This document shows positions 30,452 to 41,247 of a DNA stretch of 64,000 bases, one piece after another (within the stretch, counting starts at the first letter, position 1; the number at the start of each line of letters is the position of its first letter). The notes under the pieces were generated by a model that worked only from the letters and a program-made list of their open reading frames with translations, did no database searches and was not told where the DNA came from. A program made the position numbers and the translations under genes. The DNA comes from Trichobilharzia regenti (lineage: Eukaryota > Platyhelminthes > Trematoda > Strigeidida > Schistosomatidae): contig OX235263.1 in NCBI GenBank assembly GCA_944472135.2, positions 89,188,721-89,252,720 of the forward strand. Reading direction: 5' to 3'.

Positions 30452-31100
30452 TCATGGCCTACCATGTCTCACTCTTATGTTAGAACTCCTGCCGGTAGCT
30501 AGTACTTGAGCCAGTAACAGTATTATTCCAGCCTCTTCGGCAGAGCCCGATGTCACCCCTAATGGAGATGGCTTACATTGAGGCGCTCCCCGATAAGGCC
30601 TGTACAATTCTGCTGAATTGATTTTTAGACCTAAGTTACTGCACAAATTGGACCACAGTTCTTGATCAAACAGTGACCTTTGTTCAAGCAAACTACTATT
30701 GCAGACGGGCAAATAAAACAGAATAAAGGAATTCAATCAACTGACCTCGGACCTAGGTTTCGTTTTTGGCTGCTTGTCCTCCTTTGTAGGGTTAGTCACT
30801 TTGGATTTCACCAGGTTCTGACCAGTCTTTTCTATGTTGCCATGTTTGCTAGCGGATATAATTGGTGGTTTGACAATTCCCTCTTCCCCTGTTGTTGCAA
30901 GCGTGTTCTGGTTCTTTCATGCTCCGTATATGTCTCAAGATGTAAACTGACAGCGCAGGATCAATTCTTTTTAAAAGCCTGTTGGTTTTCGGCCAGGATT
31001 TTGTTTTTATTCAACTTTCCTAAGGGTCATCATCCAGAAGGATTTCCACCAACCTCAATACTTGTGACAGTGGCTACTCAGGTCTTTACATAATTCTTAT
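30452..31100 (-). pseudogene. Possible ORF1 region of the CR1-like element
   Basis: Minus-strand frame 30736-30452 (94 codons, ELWSNLCSNLGLKINSAELY) preceded by a Lys/Thr/Pro-rich stretch (IVKPPIISASKHGNIEKTG). Position upstream of the endonuclease and basic composition fit ORF1, but I recognise no motif. Confidence 0.35.
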
Positions 31101-33896
31101 TGGAAATAAGTGGTATGAGAGCATTTTACCACCCCCTTCGGTACCTGTTGCCTACTACAGACTGATGATTTTGCTTGATGGGTGTTATACATAAGAATCC
31201 GGTGCACCGTTTTTGAACTAAAGATGTCATCTCATCCAGGAGATTATACCATACAGGGCATTAATAACATCCCCGGACTAGTACTTGTATTTGTCTCGAG
31301 CAAGGCAGCCTCTGTGACTTCATACTGGAGAGAATAAGAAAAGTTCATCAACACAGAGAAGGACATTCATCCTCGCAAATCATTAAGAGGATGTAGTTTC
31401 TATTTGACTGCTTGCCTCGTCCTTATGTCTTCCCTAATCGGTGACCGCCTCTGAGTGGAAATATTCTTGTGCAGTCCAAGCCAACTGGAGACGAGTTCAA
31501 AGTAATTCAAGTGGACTAACTACCTAATTTCAGAGAATACTTCAGAGTCAGCTTCTATAACAGCTGTATGCCGTTCGCTTCGTTGTTGTCATTCAAATGC
31601 CACTCTAATGTACTGCTATAAATTTTTGCTACCCTTAAACTACCAGGAAAGTCGTCAGTATAGCCCTTAATAACAGGCTTTCACCAGCGATCATGTTTCC
31701 TCTGATGTATGAATCAGTACAGATTTTCGGGTTTGGCTTGTAATTTCCCACCTAGGATTGAATGGAATGTCGTCCTGTCTTGTTGGCCTTTCATGTCGTG
31801 TTGATTTCTTTGGACGTAGTATGTGATACACTTTGGTTCCTACCTCAGAAGTGTCCAGTTATATCAAGCCCTTCTTCCGGTCTTAAGGAAACTCTCAGTA
31901 CATCTCCACAGTTGCTGTACTTCACAAGTCACTGTAATCAAAGTAATGGAATTGATGACGCATCGTTTGATAAGGCCTTCCGCTGATTCAACATGTGTGA
32001 TAAGCGCTCTTTAGGCCAGGACACTGAAGTCTGAAATCCTGCCGTCAGTGCAACGTTCAAAGGCTAGTTTTTAGGAATTTGATTCGTTTCAATTTTGACC
32101 ACTTCTTCGTAACAATGGCATCCGTGCGGGGACACCAGATGGGAGAGTTTTTCTAGACTAATTGTACATTCTTAACTATGCCAAGGACGATTAGTGTGTA
32201 ATCGCTGTTGTCTGGTTAAGTTTTAAGCATATGACCCGTCGCTAAGAGATGACCTAGCTCATATTATTTTCCGTCCACCCCTAAACTGCATCGTCCTTAA
32301 CGGTTCCGTACAGGTCAGAAGTATGTCCCTATCAGAAACCACCCCTTACACGCGCCCATCCACTATGCTGCGAGGGGCCACATACTATAATGCCGCCGTC
32401 AGATTCAATAGTCAAAAACGTTAGTATTACTTCAAGCAGTTGCTGCTTGTGTTCCACCTCTCACTTCTGGCAACACCGCACACCACTGACAAGGAACATA
32501 TTACTGTCACAGTCATAAAACACAAAAATGACTGAAGCTAGGTTAATATCATTTATCAGACTGATTCTGATCAGATCGTACTGGAGTGCTAAACCTCCGC
32601 TTCTCCTTCGCATGTTTCTTCTATACAGTATGAGCCCGTCTACATAAAACTACCTAGGTCACAGTCAGAATAATGACTTCCTGAGTATATCTAAACATAC
32701 AGACCTTATCTCCGATGTCATTGTCCCAAGATCTACGGTGTCGTTTTGAAAACACTCTGAGTCTGCCTCACTACTCAGTGGCCTTGTAAAATCTCCACGG
32801 GCGATAATGTATCTGTTTTGAGGAAGTAGCTCTTGGGAATTTGTTTGAGTGATTCTTTTGGTTGAACCTATTTCCCCTGCATTAATGCAGGCGTAGGTTT
32901 GTGGCGCAACTTCACTGTGCTCCTTACATAAAGTTCTAGGTTTGGTCTATCAACACCAGATATCCGGGACTCATTCGTTTACTTCTATGAATCTTAGTAA
33001 CCAAACGTATAAAGATACGGTGGACAAGTTAGCCTGCAGACGCCAGCTTACAAGACACTGTCAAGCCTCAGTTGAGCAGATAGTCGGTGCGGCTCTCGAA
33101 CATGTTGCATATGTTTCTCACCCACATCACTGGTTAACGAATCCAGAAAACCACAGGTTGTCATTCCTCTGAGTTTGACCATCCCCTAAAAAGGGGGGAG
33201 GTCCCTCTCTTGTGGCCCATGAAATATGTGGTCCTATTCTGATGAATGTAATACAAATATCTGGGAAAAATAAAGCTTGAAGTCAATTCTTCTATATAAA
33301 TTTGTTGTGAACAGCACCTTTGACTTAAAGTTTATTGATGTATTATGTTGAGAGCAGTGATATATTTATTCCATTTTTTCAGTAGTCTTATCATAGTTTT
33401 ATAACAGGAAAGAAATCTGATCCTGAATGCGAAAACTAGATAAGGTAATGTTAAGTTGTTTTACTGCATCAACTGGTGCCGAGGTCGATTACGGAATTCT
33501 CCATTTGTTCCATTTCTGTCTGCATTGCGGACTGTATTCGTAAGTTCAGTAAAATGTTGAAAACTGTTTGAAAACCAGTTGCTTCTTCATTTCAGATCAT
33601 GAATACACATTTACAGCATGTTCGCCAGCGTCTTCAAATGGTAGAATTGGATCGTTCATGGAATATGAGTGGTTATGAGATAGACGGTTTGGAATTAATC
33701 CTCATTTCAGTTTAGGTGCAAGGTTGTTCGACCTCGACCAGAAGATGAATAGGAGGAGCAGAACAACAGAAAGAGAAAGTATGTGAACATGAAAAGGATA
33801 TTAATATATATATAAAATGTTTATGTCAACTGGATATCATACATTAGTAAAAATTTACCTAAATAGTACTTCGGTTTTCACGTATTTATGCCAAGT
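31101..33896. other. 2.8 kb without a recognised gene
   Basis: Only short frames. A few minus-strand stretches (for example around 31450-31660) look like decayed coding sequence, but I cannot assign them. No LTR, SINE head or splice-consistent exon found. Confidence 0.4.
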
Positions 33897-33901
33897 CTTA
33901 G

Positions 33902-34261
33902 AGTCAGTCACAGCTCGTAAACCGTAAATGCCCAGCTCTTGCTACGCTGGGACTCACGCTGTTCCCTGAAGTTTCTCAGAAACGCTTGGTAATAACGGAC
34001 GCGAAAACCAAAACACCGATTGGCCACTCGAGGATTCTTTATTGTAACACCAACATATAAACACTGTTACAACTAAGGTCTGTGAACAAATATTACAATA
34101 ATAAATCACAATATTACTTCCGACAGTTTTGGTCTGACTTCTTTCTGAACAGCGACCGATGAGACGATGACTGGTGTATCGATGTCTCCGCGAAAATATA
34201 GGGAAGTTGGGTTTGAGCAAACAACAATGAATTGATCGTTCAATCTTCAACTGCATTGACA
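33902..34261 (-). repeat. 3' LTR of copy B
   Basis: 360 bp; nearly identical to the 3' LTRs of copies A and C, with a TATATTTTCGCGG variant shared with the solo LTR at 24410. Confidence 0.85.
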
Positions 34262-35416
34262 CTCCCCGGCAAAAAAGGGATCCAACCCTTTTTTCCATCA
34301 CGACCAATACACGTTGACTTGGATGCCATTGCGAGAACCTGGATCACACAGACAGAGCCGAAATGGAAAACAAACAGAAAAGCCAACACAACACAAGCAT
34401 ACTCATAGCACAATCTCACACATCGATGACGACCTCCGCCTTCCAGATAAAGGCATCCTCTTGACACATCCTCTTGCAACACAATCGCCACTTGCTAGAA
34501 TGACTCTTGCAGAATGCAACGCGGTCATAGCACCACCTCATGATACTCTACGCACATCCTCTTATCTATTCACCACCAATTACCACTGAAATCGCTTGTC
34601 ACTCATTCTGCCTCAGTTCTAGTAACGGTGACGTATGCGAGCCTCAGTCGTCTACACTCCCGCTCCCCGGCGTGTGGGATCACAGCTAATCATTATCTCC
34701 GTATGCACTTCATTCTCAGCAATAGCCTTGCCTCCCCGGCGTATACGACCCATCTGCTGTCTTTAACATCAATCAATTCATTCACGGATGTAGAAGACTG
34801 GAAACAACTTCGGGAGTAATCACGACGAAAATTTTAACAAAATTATGCAATAATATTAAGGTACGAAAACAACGAGTAAACACAATGAATCCAAAATCAC
34901 AAATTGAGAAGACACACCACACGTATAAACAAACAGTACAAATAACCTCGCGGATGATGTCTTGGTGGAATTCCTTCGAAGAATTGCAGGACTTACACCA
35001 GCACGCCTACAACCCTTCACAGGTTGACGATTGTAAGTTGTGGAATGTCCGGACACAATCAAGATTAACCAACAATTACAATAATTGGAACTCACACAAT
35101 TATTTAACATAAACATATGTACAATCAACACATCAAAGTGGTGGATTCTGCCCTGACGAACTACCCTTGAAGAACTGTAGGACTTAGAGCAGTACGCCTG
35201 CATTCCTTCTCAGGTTGATGATCCAAGTGGAAGTCGTCCGGACACAATCAGAATTACTAACAGCTAGATGACAGATGATATCAATTCAGTATATACAACA
35301 TGAACATATGTACAAAATCACACACCAAGCACATTGGACTGCTCATTGATGCGCTACCCTTTGAAGAATTGTGGGACTTACAGCAGTACGCCTACAACCC
35401 TTCTCAGGTTGACGCG

Positions 35417-37378
35417 CTAGGTTGAAAAATCATCGCAGAGTTCATTTGCTGATTTCCTTCTATCAGCTATATCCTCAAATCTGAACGGTAACACGCTCAT
35501 GTCATTGTATCGTAGAATATAGATGACGAACAAACACACGACGTATCTGGTCAACCAAGCGTAGGCACAGAGTAATTTACACCAAAGATAATAGCATTCA
35601 AATAGTAACTTGAAACTAGAAATTCCTTTATTCATGCAAGTCAATTTAACAATTACCCTCTCATACACAGTTGGCTTATCCTCACTAAACTGAGCAATAT
35701 CTTTCGTCTTTTCAAATGCACCAATACTATCATAGCCATTGCACAAGGCACTTGAGTTCATGGGCGTCTTTTCCATTATGGATGACAACACCAACGACGA
35801 CCGATTGGTACCAGTTGATGAACTTAGCGGTGGATCAGAAGCTGTTCTTGTTCGGCTTTCAGATAGTTGTCTAACTGCAAGACCACCACCACTGCTGTCT
35901 TTAACTATCGGCTCAGGTTTAGCACTAGCATCTGATGATAGGTGGGCTACACGCTGATCAATCACACTGACGGTCTCACAAGTATACATGCCTGCTGCAA
36001 CTGCATTTATTTCTACTTCACCTGTGAGTTGTACAGAACCTTTGTCCAACTCAGCAGTAGTAGGCATATCCCTCATCTCATCATGATCAACCAAAGACAA
36101 ATCTGCACTATCATGATCATTATCACAAATATTCAATTTACCGTCATCTATCTGGTCGACTTCATCAATTTCAAACTCTTTAATAACAGAAGTAGACAAT
36201 TTCGGTTCCTTCTCACAAATCCTTAAAGGTTTTGTATATTCACTCTGACTAGTAATACCTTGTAAACTTGTGGAGTCAGAACTGCACTCTGAAGCAGCAA
36301 CTCTATTCTGTGACACTCTATTCAACAATGGCTTACCAGTTGCAACTAGTGACTTCTTGACCGCACCGTTATCGTCACACAATTCGGAGTCAGGCCTGGA
36401 GTTTACATTTAGCTTATCACTGAACTTGCTCACTGGTTCACAGTTCACCTTTGTATGCACCTCTTGCAAACGTGTAAAACACAACCGTGTTTGTCTTGCA
36501 TCTTGTAACTCATCTGTTGAGGATGTACTACGAAACCCGTTACACTCACTGGGTCTATGTGCATTACTAGACATTATGGAGCCTTCTCGATATCCACCTC
36601 TCTGAGGCCTATTCGTCATCAATGATTGCGTTTTACTCTCAGACTGCTCTATTCTAGGGGTGAGATGCAATAGACTGGCAAACTTGCTCATAGATTGATT
36701 GACGCTATCTTTTACCAGTTTCAGGACATCATCAAACTTTGGCTCGATACCCTCATCCTCCATACGGGAGCTTATCTTCACCCACTTCCTTTGCAGTCGA
36801 GTAGGTAGGCGTCTCGCTATTACTTCTAGTATAAAACTCGAGTTGAGGTCACTCATGCAATTCATAGAAATCAAGGTATTCTTATAAGTCATAAGATTAT
36901 CTAAAAACTCAGTAATTAACTTGGAGTCATCTTGAAGTTGACTGCCATTACCTTTGACAGCTCCGTATACGTTCCTTACAATCATCGAAGTTCCCCCAAA
37001 CCTTTGACGTAGTATGCTCATAACTTGGAAGTAGTCCACTATTGGCTTCACAAACTTACAGAACTGTATAGCTCTTGCAGCAATTCCAGTGCAATACCTC
37101 ATCAAATACATCAATTTCAATTCATCACTCAATGAAAAACTACTCAGCATGATCTCAAACTCCTTTACAAATTGTAAATAATCAGCTCGGTTTCCATCGA
37201 AACACCGTGGTTGAAATTTAGGGAGTTTGATGTTCCTATTATCCCTGAACGGCGAAACAGTAACATCAACCATGTCATGCTTAACATCAGACACATCGTT
37301 ACAATTAAGAGACAAGTCGCCATGACTTACTTTCCTGTTTGCATCCAAGACACTCTGTCCCTTCTTTGACCCAGGCAT
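35417..37378 (-). CDS. Gag-like DUF1759 protein of BEL/Pao-type element (copy B)
   Basis: 653 codons from MPGSKKGQSVLD. The 27 residues present before this Met in copies A and C are out of frame here because of an extra base near 37400, so this Met may be the original start or just the first surviving one. The DUF1759 region carries the C-type variant (KPIVDYFQVMSILRQRFGGT) in place of the canonical GYDEAMSLLRQRFGRP of copy A. It has a three-codon insertion (DQIDDGK where A and C have DGK). The hydrophobic C-terminal segment with KLLCAYAWLTRYVV is unchanged. Confidence 0.75.
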   Translation of the reverse strand: MPGSKKGQSVLDANRKVSHGDLSLNCNDVSDVKHDMVDVTVSPFRDNRNIKLPKFQPRCFDGNRADYLQFVKEFEIMLSSFSLSDELKLMYLMRYCTGIAARAIQFCKFVKPIVDYFQVMSILRQRFGGTSMIVRNVYGAVKGNGSQLQDDSKLITEFLDNLMTYKNTLISMNCMSDLNSSFILEVIARRLPTRLQRKWVKISSRMEDEGIEPKFDDVLKLVKDSVNQSMSKFASLLHLTPRIEQSESKTQSLMTNRPQRGGYREGSIMSSNAHRPSECNGFRSTSSTDELQDARQTRLCFTRLQEVHTKVNCEPVSKFSDKLNVNSRPDSELCDDNGAVKKSLVATGKPLLNRVSQNRVAASECSSDSTSLQGITSQSEYTKPLRICEKEPKLSTSVIKEFEIDEVDQIDDGKLNICDNDHDSADLSLVDHDEMRDMPTTAELDKGSVQLTGEVEINAVAAGMYTCETVSVIDQRVAHLSSDASAKPEPIVKDSSGGGLAVRQLSESRTRTASDPPLSSSTGTNRSSLVLSSIMEKTPMNSSALCNGYDSIGAFEKTKDIAQFSEDKPTVYERVIVKLTCMNKGISSFKLLFECYYLWCKLLCAYAWLTRYVVCLFVIYILRYNDMSVLPFRFEDIADRRKSANELCDDFST

Positions 37379-37542
37379 TGTTGAAATTGGCCCAATTCCT
37401 AAAAGGTTCCAGATATTGCTTGTTCAAAGAGGACTTGACCGGCACCAGGATAGATGAACGGTAACTATGCATACTTTCACCAACTGTATGAATCAGTCAT
37501 AAAATATTTGTACCGTCAAAAACTGACTTCAGTGTCAGAAAC

Positions 37543-37912
37543 TGTCAGCCACGTCTCGTAAACCGTCAACGTCCAGCTCTTGCTACGCTCGGGCTCGCGC
37601 TGTTCCCTGAAGTTTCTCAGAAACGCTTAGTGATAACGGACGCGAAAACCAAAACACCGATTGGCCACTCGAGGATTCTTTACTGTAACACCAACATATA
37701 GGCAGCTTTAAAATTAAGTTTTAACTAAGGTCTATGAACAACTATTACAATAATAAATCACAATATTAATTCTGACAGTTGTCTACTGACTGCTTTCTGA
37801 ACAGCGACCGATGAGACGATGACTGGTGTTTTGATGCCTCCGCGAAAATTGGGGAAGTTGGTTTTGAGCAAACAACCATGAATTGATCGTTCAATCTTCA
37901 ACTACACTGAGA
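37543..37912 (-). repeat. 5' LTR of copy B
   Basis: 370 bp. Differs from the 3' LTR of the same copy: GTAGACAACTGTCAGAATTA-type U3, an extra AAAACTTAATTTTAAAGCTG block before TATATGTTGG, and CGAGCCCGAGC near the end. It shares all of these with the 5' LTR of copy C. Confidence 0.85.
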
Positions 37913-37984
37913 CGTAGATTTTATTTAGTGTCATAATGTGTATTAATGAATCTGAGCGTTTTAGTGTTCTAATGACTGATGCGT

Positions 37985-38165
37985 TTTAGAAATAAGTGAT
38001 GGATTGTGATAGGGATAATCATTGGGACAAAACAGCTTATATAGCAAGCGTTTGAAGGTTACAATTGAGTGACAGGTCCTATTTCTGGGGGTAAACTGTT
38101 CCTGTATGTTCCGTACTAAGTCTTTATGCATCCATGCTGCTAGTTTATTTATATTTTTTAGATTG
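37985..38165 (-). pseudogene. Duplicate of CR1/Jockey-like RT C-terminus
   Basis: On the minus strand this reads like a second, diverged copy of the last ~50 codons of the neighbouring RT gene (compare SKIWNSLPLDVR and FKRSLYRLFHST at 38240-38345). It may be the remnant of an older related element into which the intact one inserted. Confidence 0.5.
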
Positions 38166-38188
38166 CTAAGGGTGTTGAAGTGCGTCTT

Positions 38189-40039
38189 TTAGGTGCTGTA
38201 GTAGATTAGTGCTTGATTCGTTCTAGGAGTAAATAGTTTATTAATATAATCAGTAGAGTGAAACAGTCTGTATAGAGAGCGTTTGAAGCTTGTAACCGAA
38301 GAGCAAGTTCTGACATCTAGGGGTAGGCTATTCCATATTTTAGAATACATGACTGTGAAGAAGTTTTCACGGAGTGTTGACTTAAAAGAATGAGTTGTCA
38401 CTGTGGAAGTTTGGTTACGCAGATCGTAAGAACCTTCCTGTGCGAATTGTATGTCCCTGTTACCTGAGAATGATATTTTGTGAAGGACCTTAAAGAAGAA
38501 TATTAGGTTTATAATAAGTCGCCTTGTCCAAAGTGGGTCAAGTTTTAGGATCATGCACCGTGAGATGTAGTCTTTCTTACAATCGTAGCCAAGTAGTTTT
38601 GAGGTAAAATATCGTTGGATACTTTCCATCCTTAGCTTATCACGTGTGCGAGTGCTGCTTATAATAAATGGACAGTATTCTAGTAGTGGTCTGACACATG
38701 TTTTGTACAGAATTAGCTTGGCTTCATTGTCGTGAAAGTTCCTGAGTATGCATCCTAAGAGCATCCTCGATTTTCTAGTCTGTGATGCTACTTGCTCAGA
38801 GAATGTCAAGTCACTAGAGTACCTCAGGCCTAGGTCAACGACACTTCGGAGTCTGGTTAGGTTAGCAGATTGGAGCGTTAATTTCAGGTCAATTGAGGGT
38901 GCACCGAAGCAGATCCAGCCACATTTGTTCAGATTAAATTGGAGATTCCATAGGGACGACCAAGCAGTCATTTTATCTAATTCCTTCTGCACTACATTCT
39001 CGAAGTTCCCTAAGTCATCACGTTGGAATGTATAAGCTACTTTTAGGTCATCTGCAAAGATGAATGGTTTCCCGTGCGTGAAGCAAGCGCATATGTCATT
39101 GATGTATAGTGTAAATAGGAGGGGTCCAATGACACTACCTTGTACTACACCAGAAGTGATAGGGCTAGGTTTGGAGGTTGCAGACCCGAGTTTAACTATT
39201 TGGGACCTATTGTTAAGGAATGATTTAAGCCATCCTAATAATGGGTCACGTATTCCTAAGGAGTTCAGCTTATTTGTTAGCAGTAAATGGTCAACACGGT
39301 CAAATGCCTTAGAAATGTCAAAGTAGATGACAAGTACTAGTTGCCGTCTGTCACGACTGCTGGTTACAAAATTGAAGAAGTCTAGGTGACATGTTAAACA
39401 TGATCTGGATTTCAGGAATCCATGTTGGTTCGGACTTATAATATTGCAGCTAAGCATATGTTTGATTAAGTTATCTTTGACTAGTCTCTCCATGATTCTA
39501 GATGCTATAGGTGTGATATTGATCGGCCGGTAGTTACTGACTTCAGTTTTCGAGCCAGATTTGTGTTTAGGCATAATGAATGTTGTCTTCCATATGTCAG
39601 GGTAAGTTTGGGTTTCTAGGGACATTGTGAATATTTTAAGCAGCAGTAGAGGAATGTCAGGGCCACCATATTTATAGAAGTAAGATGATATACCGTCGGT
39701 ACCGAAACCTTTTGAACTTTTGAGGGTTCTTATAGTTTGGTTAATATTAGCGTAAGTGAATTCAACAGTGCTAATTTGGTTTGGTGTCAGTGGAGATGGA
39801 GTTTGTGCCATATTAGTAATAGGGTGTATATCGAGTAGCTGGACTGAGGGCTTAAGGTAGTTACCTGCAAACGTTTTGTTGAATAGTTCACATATGTCTG
39901 CAGAGTTAGTGCATAGCCTACCTTTGTCTATGAGGAGAGAAATGCTGTGATTTTTGCGATTCATTCGCTTCCTTAAGATTTCTGTGAGTGCATACACTCT
40001 AGCAGGACTGGCTACTGCGATGCGTTCTTCCTTTCTCAT
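38189..40039 (-). CDS. CR1/Jockey-like reverse transcriptase
   Basis: 616 codons open. RT motifs in order: TFIMPKHKSGSKTEVSNYRP, SRIMERLVKDNL, QHGFLKSRSCLTCHL, LVIYFDISKAFDRVDH (motif A), ITSGVVQGSVIGPLLFTLYI (motif B) and KPFIFADDLKVAY (motif C with intact F-A-D-D). The C-terminal part has LNKCGWICFGAP, DLGLRYSSDLTFSEQV, YKTCVRPLLEYC and SKIWNSLPLDVR. All catalytic Asp residues are present, so this is the best preserved RT in the window. It is separated from the endonuclease frame by a frameshift between 40040 and 40137, and the endonuclease is cut by copy C, so the element cannot make ORF2 as a whole. Confidence 0.9.
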   Translation of the reverse strand: MRKEERIAVASPARVYALTEILRKRMNRKNHSISLLIDKGRLCTNSADICELFNKTFAGNYLKPSVQLLDIHPITNMAQTPSPLTPNQISTVEFTYANINQTIRTLKSSKGFGTDGISSYFYKYGGPDIPLLLLKIFTMSLETQTYPDIWKTTFIMPKHKSGSKTEVSNYRPINITPIASRIMERLVKDNLIKHMLSCNIISPNQHGFLKSRSCLTCHLDFFNFVTSSRDRRQLVLVIYFDISKAFDRVDHLLLTNKLNSLGIRDPLLGWLKSFLNNRSQIVKLGSATSKPSPITSGVVQGSVIGPLLFTLYINDICACFTHGKPFIFADDLKVAYTFQRDDLGNFENVVQKELDKMTAWSSLWNLQFNLNKCGWICFGAPSIDLKLTLQSANLTRLRSVVDLGLRYSSDLTFSEQVASQTRKSRMLLGCILRNFHDNEAKLILYKTCVRPLLEYCPFIISSTRTRDKLRMESIQRYFTSKLLGYDCKKDYISRCMILKLDPLWTRRLIINLIFFFKVLHKISFSGNRDIQFAQEGSYDLRNQTSTVTTHSFKSTLRENFFTVMYSKIWNSLPLDVRTCSSVTSFKRSLYRLFHSTDYINKLFTPRTNQALIYYST

Positions 40040-40137
40040 ACGGAAATCTCGAGCTTGTGAGATGGAGCTAAGGGTGTTAAGTATTAGACCTAGAGTGCCA
40101 AAGTCGTGGTGTTTGAAGTAACTTGTTGAGAGTTTCT

Positions 40138-40806
40138 TCAGTTTCTACGATCCTTTGGTTTTATGAATGACTTTCTGTGTGGGGAAACCTTTAGTGTTTG
40201 GAGTGGAATGACAGCATCTAAGCATGTGTTAGAGTTATGGTAGAAGATGGTTAGGGCTCTCGATAGGTCATCAGTAGTGAAGTATTCATCCCATTTGGAG
40301 GATCTTAGCATTGATTCTTCCAAGGCCCAGTTTGCCTTACTATAGTTCCTATATTTTACTTGTTGTGAAGTGGAGGTATGAGATGCATTGCTACTCAGCG
40401 GAATTGGCAGTGCACACATCACTGTTTTGTGGTCGCTCCCTGGAAACTCAGAACCTACTAGCGTTGAAAGGGGGCTTATATTGTGGCAGAAGATTAAGTC
40501 TAGTACGTTATTACCTCTTGTGGGAGTAGTGACAGTTTGTTTCCAGCCAAGTATATCCAGTGTGCCTAAGAACTTATCAAATTTAGTTGGGCCTGTGGGT
40601 ATATCCCAGTTGATTTCAGGTAAGTTAAAGTCCCCACATAGGATCTTATGATCGTATTGTAAGTCGGATAATTGCTCCAGAGTATTAATAAGTTGGGTCT
40701 CGTAATTACTAAAGGTGCCAGGTGCTCTGTAAGTGCATCCAATTAATGCTGTTACGTTATTTAAGTGTAAATTAACCCACAGAGTCTCAGGAATGTTAAA
40801 TGCACT
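40138..40806 (-). pseudogene. CR1/Jockey-like endonuclease, C-terminal two thirds
   Basis: From the junction with copy C: AFNIPETLWVNLHLNN, IGCTYRAPGTFSNYE, ILCGDFNLPEINWD (the D-x-N catalytic block), TRGNNVLDLIFCHN and GSEFPGSDHKTVMCALP (SDH catalytic block). It joins in sense with the segment at 44810 onward once copy C (with GCACT duplicated) is ignored. Ends at a stop at 40138, before the RT frame. Confidence 0.85.
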
Positions 40807-41177
40807 TGTCCATGTAGTTGAAGATTGAACGATCAATTCATGGTTGTGTGCTCAAACCCAACTTCCCTATATTTTCGCGGAGACATCGATACACCAGTCA
40901 TCGTCTCATCGGTCGCTGTTCAGAAAGCAGTCAGTAGACAACTGTCAGAATTAATATTGTGATTTATTATTGTAATAGTTGTTCATAGACCTTAGTTAAA
41001 ACTTAATTTTAAAGCTGCCTATATGTTGGTGTTACAGTAAAGAATCCTCGAGTGGCCAATCGGTGTTTTGGTTTTCGCGTCCGTTATCACTAAGCGTTTC
41101 TGAGAAACTTCAGGGAACAGCGCGAGCCCGAGCGTAGCAAGAGCTGGACGTTGACGGTTTACGAGACGTGGCTGACA
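40807..41177 (+). repeat. 5' LTR of copy C
   Basis: 371 bp; variant U3 shared with copy B's 5' LTR, including the AAAACTTAATTTTAAAGCTG block. It differs clearly from its own 3' LTR in U3 but agrees with it near the 3' end (GCGCGAGCCCGAGC). Confidence 0.9.
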
Positions 41178-41247
41178 GTTTCTGACACTGAAGTCAGTTT
41201 TTGACGGTACAAATATTTTATGACTGATTCATACAGTTGGTGAAAGT

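Larger units (their letters stand above)
33902..37912 (-). mobile_element. BEL/Pao-type LTR element, copy B (inverted)
   Basis: 4011 bp on the minus strand. The 3' LTR is at 33902-34261 and the 5' LTR at 37543-37912. The outermost bases are mutated (AGTCA and TGAGA instead of TGTCA and TGACA). Flanks CTTAG (33897-33901) and CGTAG (37913-37917) are a candidate target duplication with one mismatch. It has the ORF, the tandem repeat block and the 87 nt segment that is poly(A) in copy A. It lies head to head with copy C. Confidence 0.85.

Noticed and set aside
36270..36605. Frames on the opposite strand of the Gag-like ORF, repeated in all three copies
   Set aside because: Their recurrence follows from the near identity of the element copies; they are antisense shadows of the 680-codon ORF.
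40311..40651. Plus-strand frames opposite the endonuclease
   Set aside because: Antisense shadows of the CR1/Jockey-like endonuclease.
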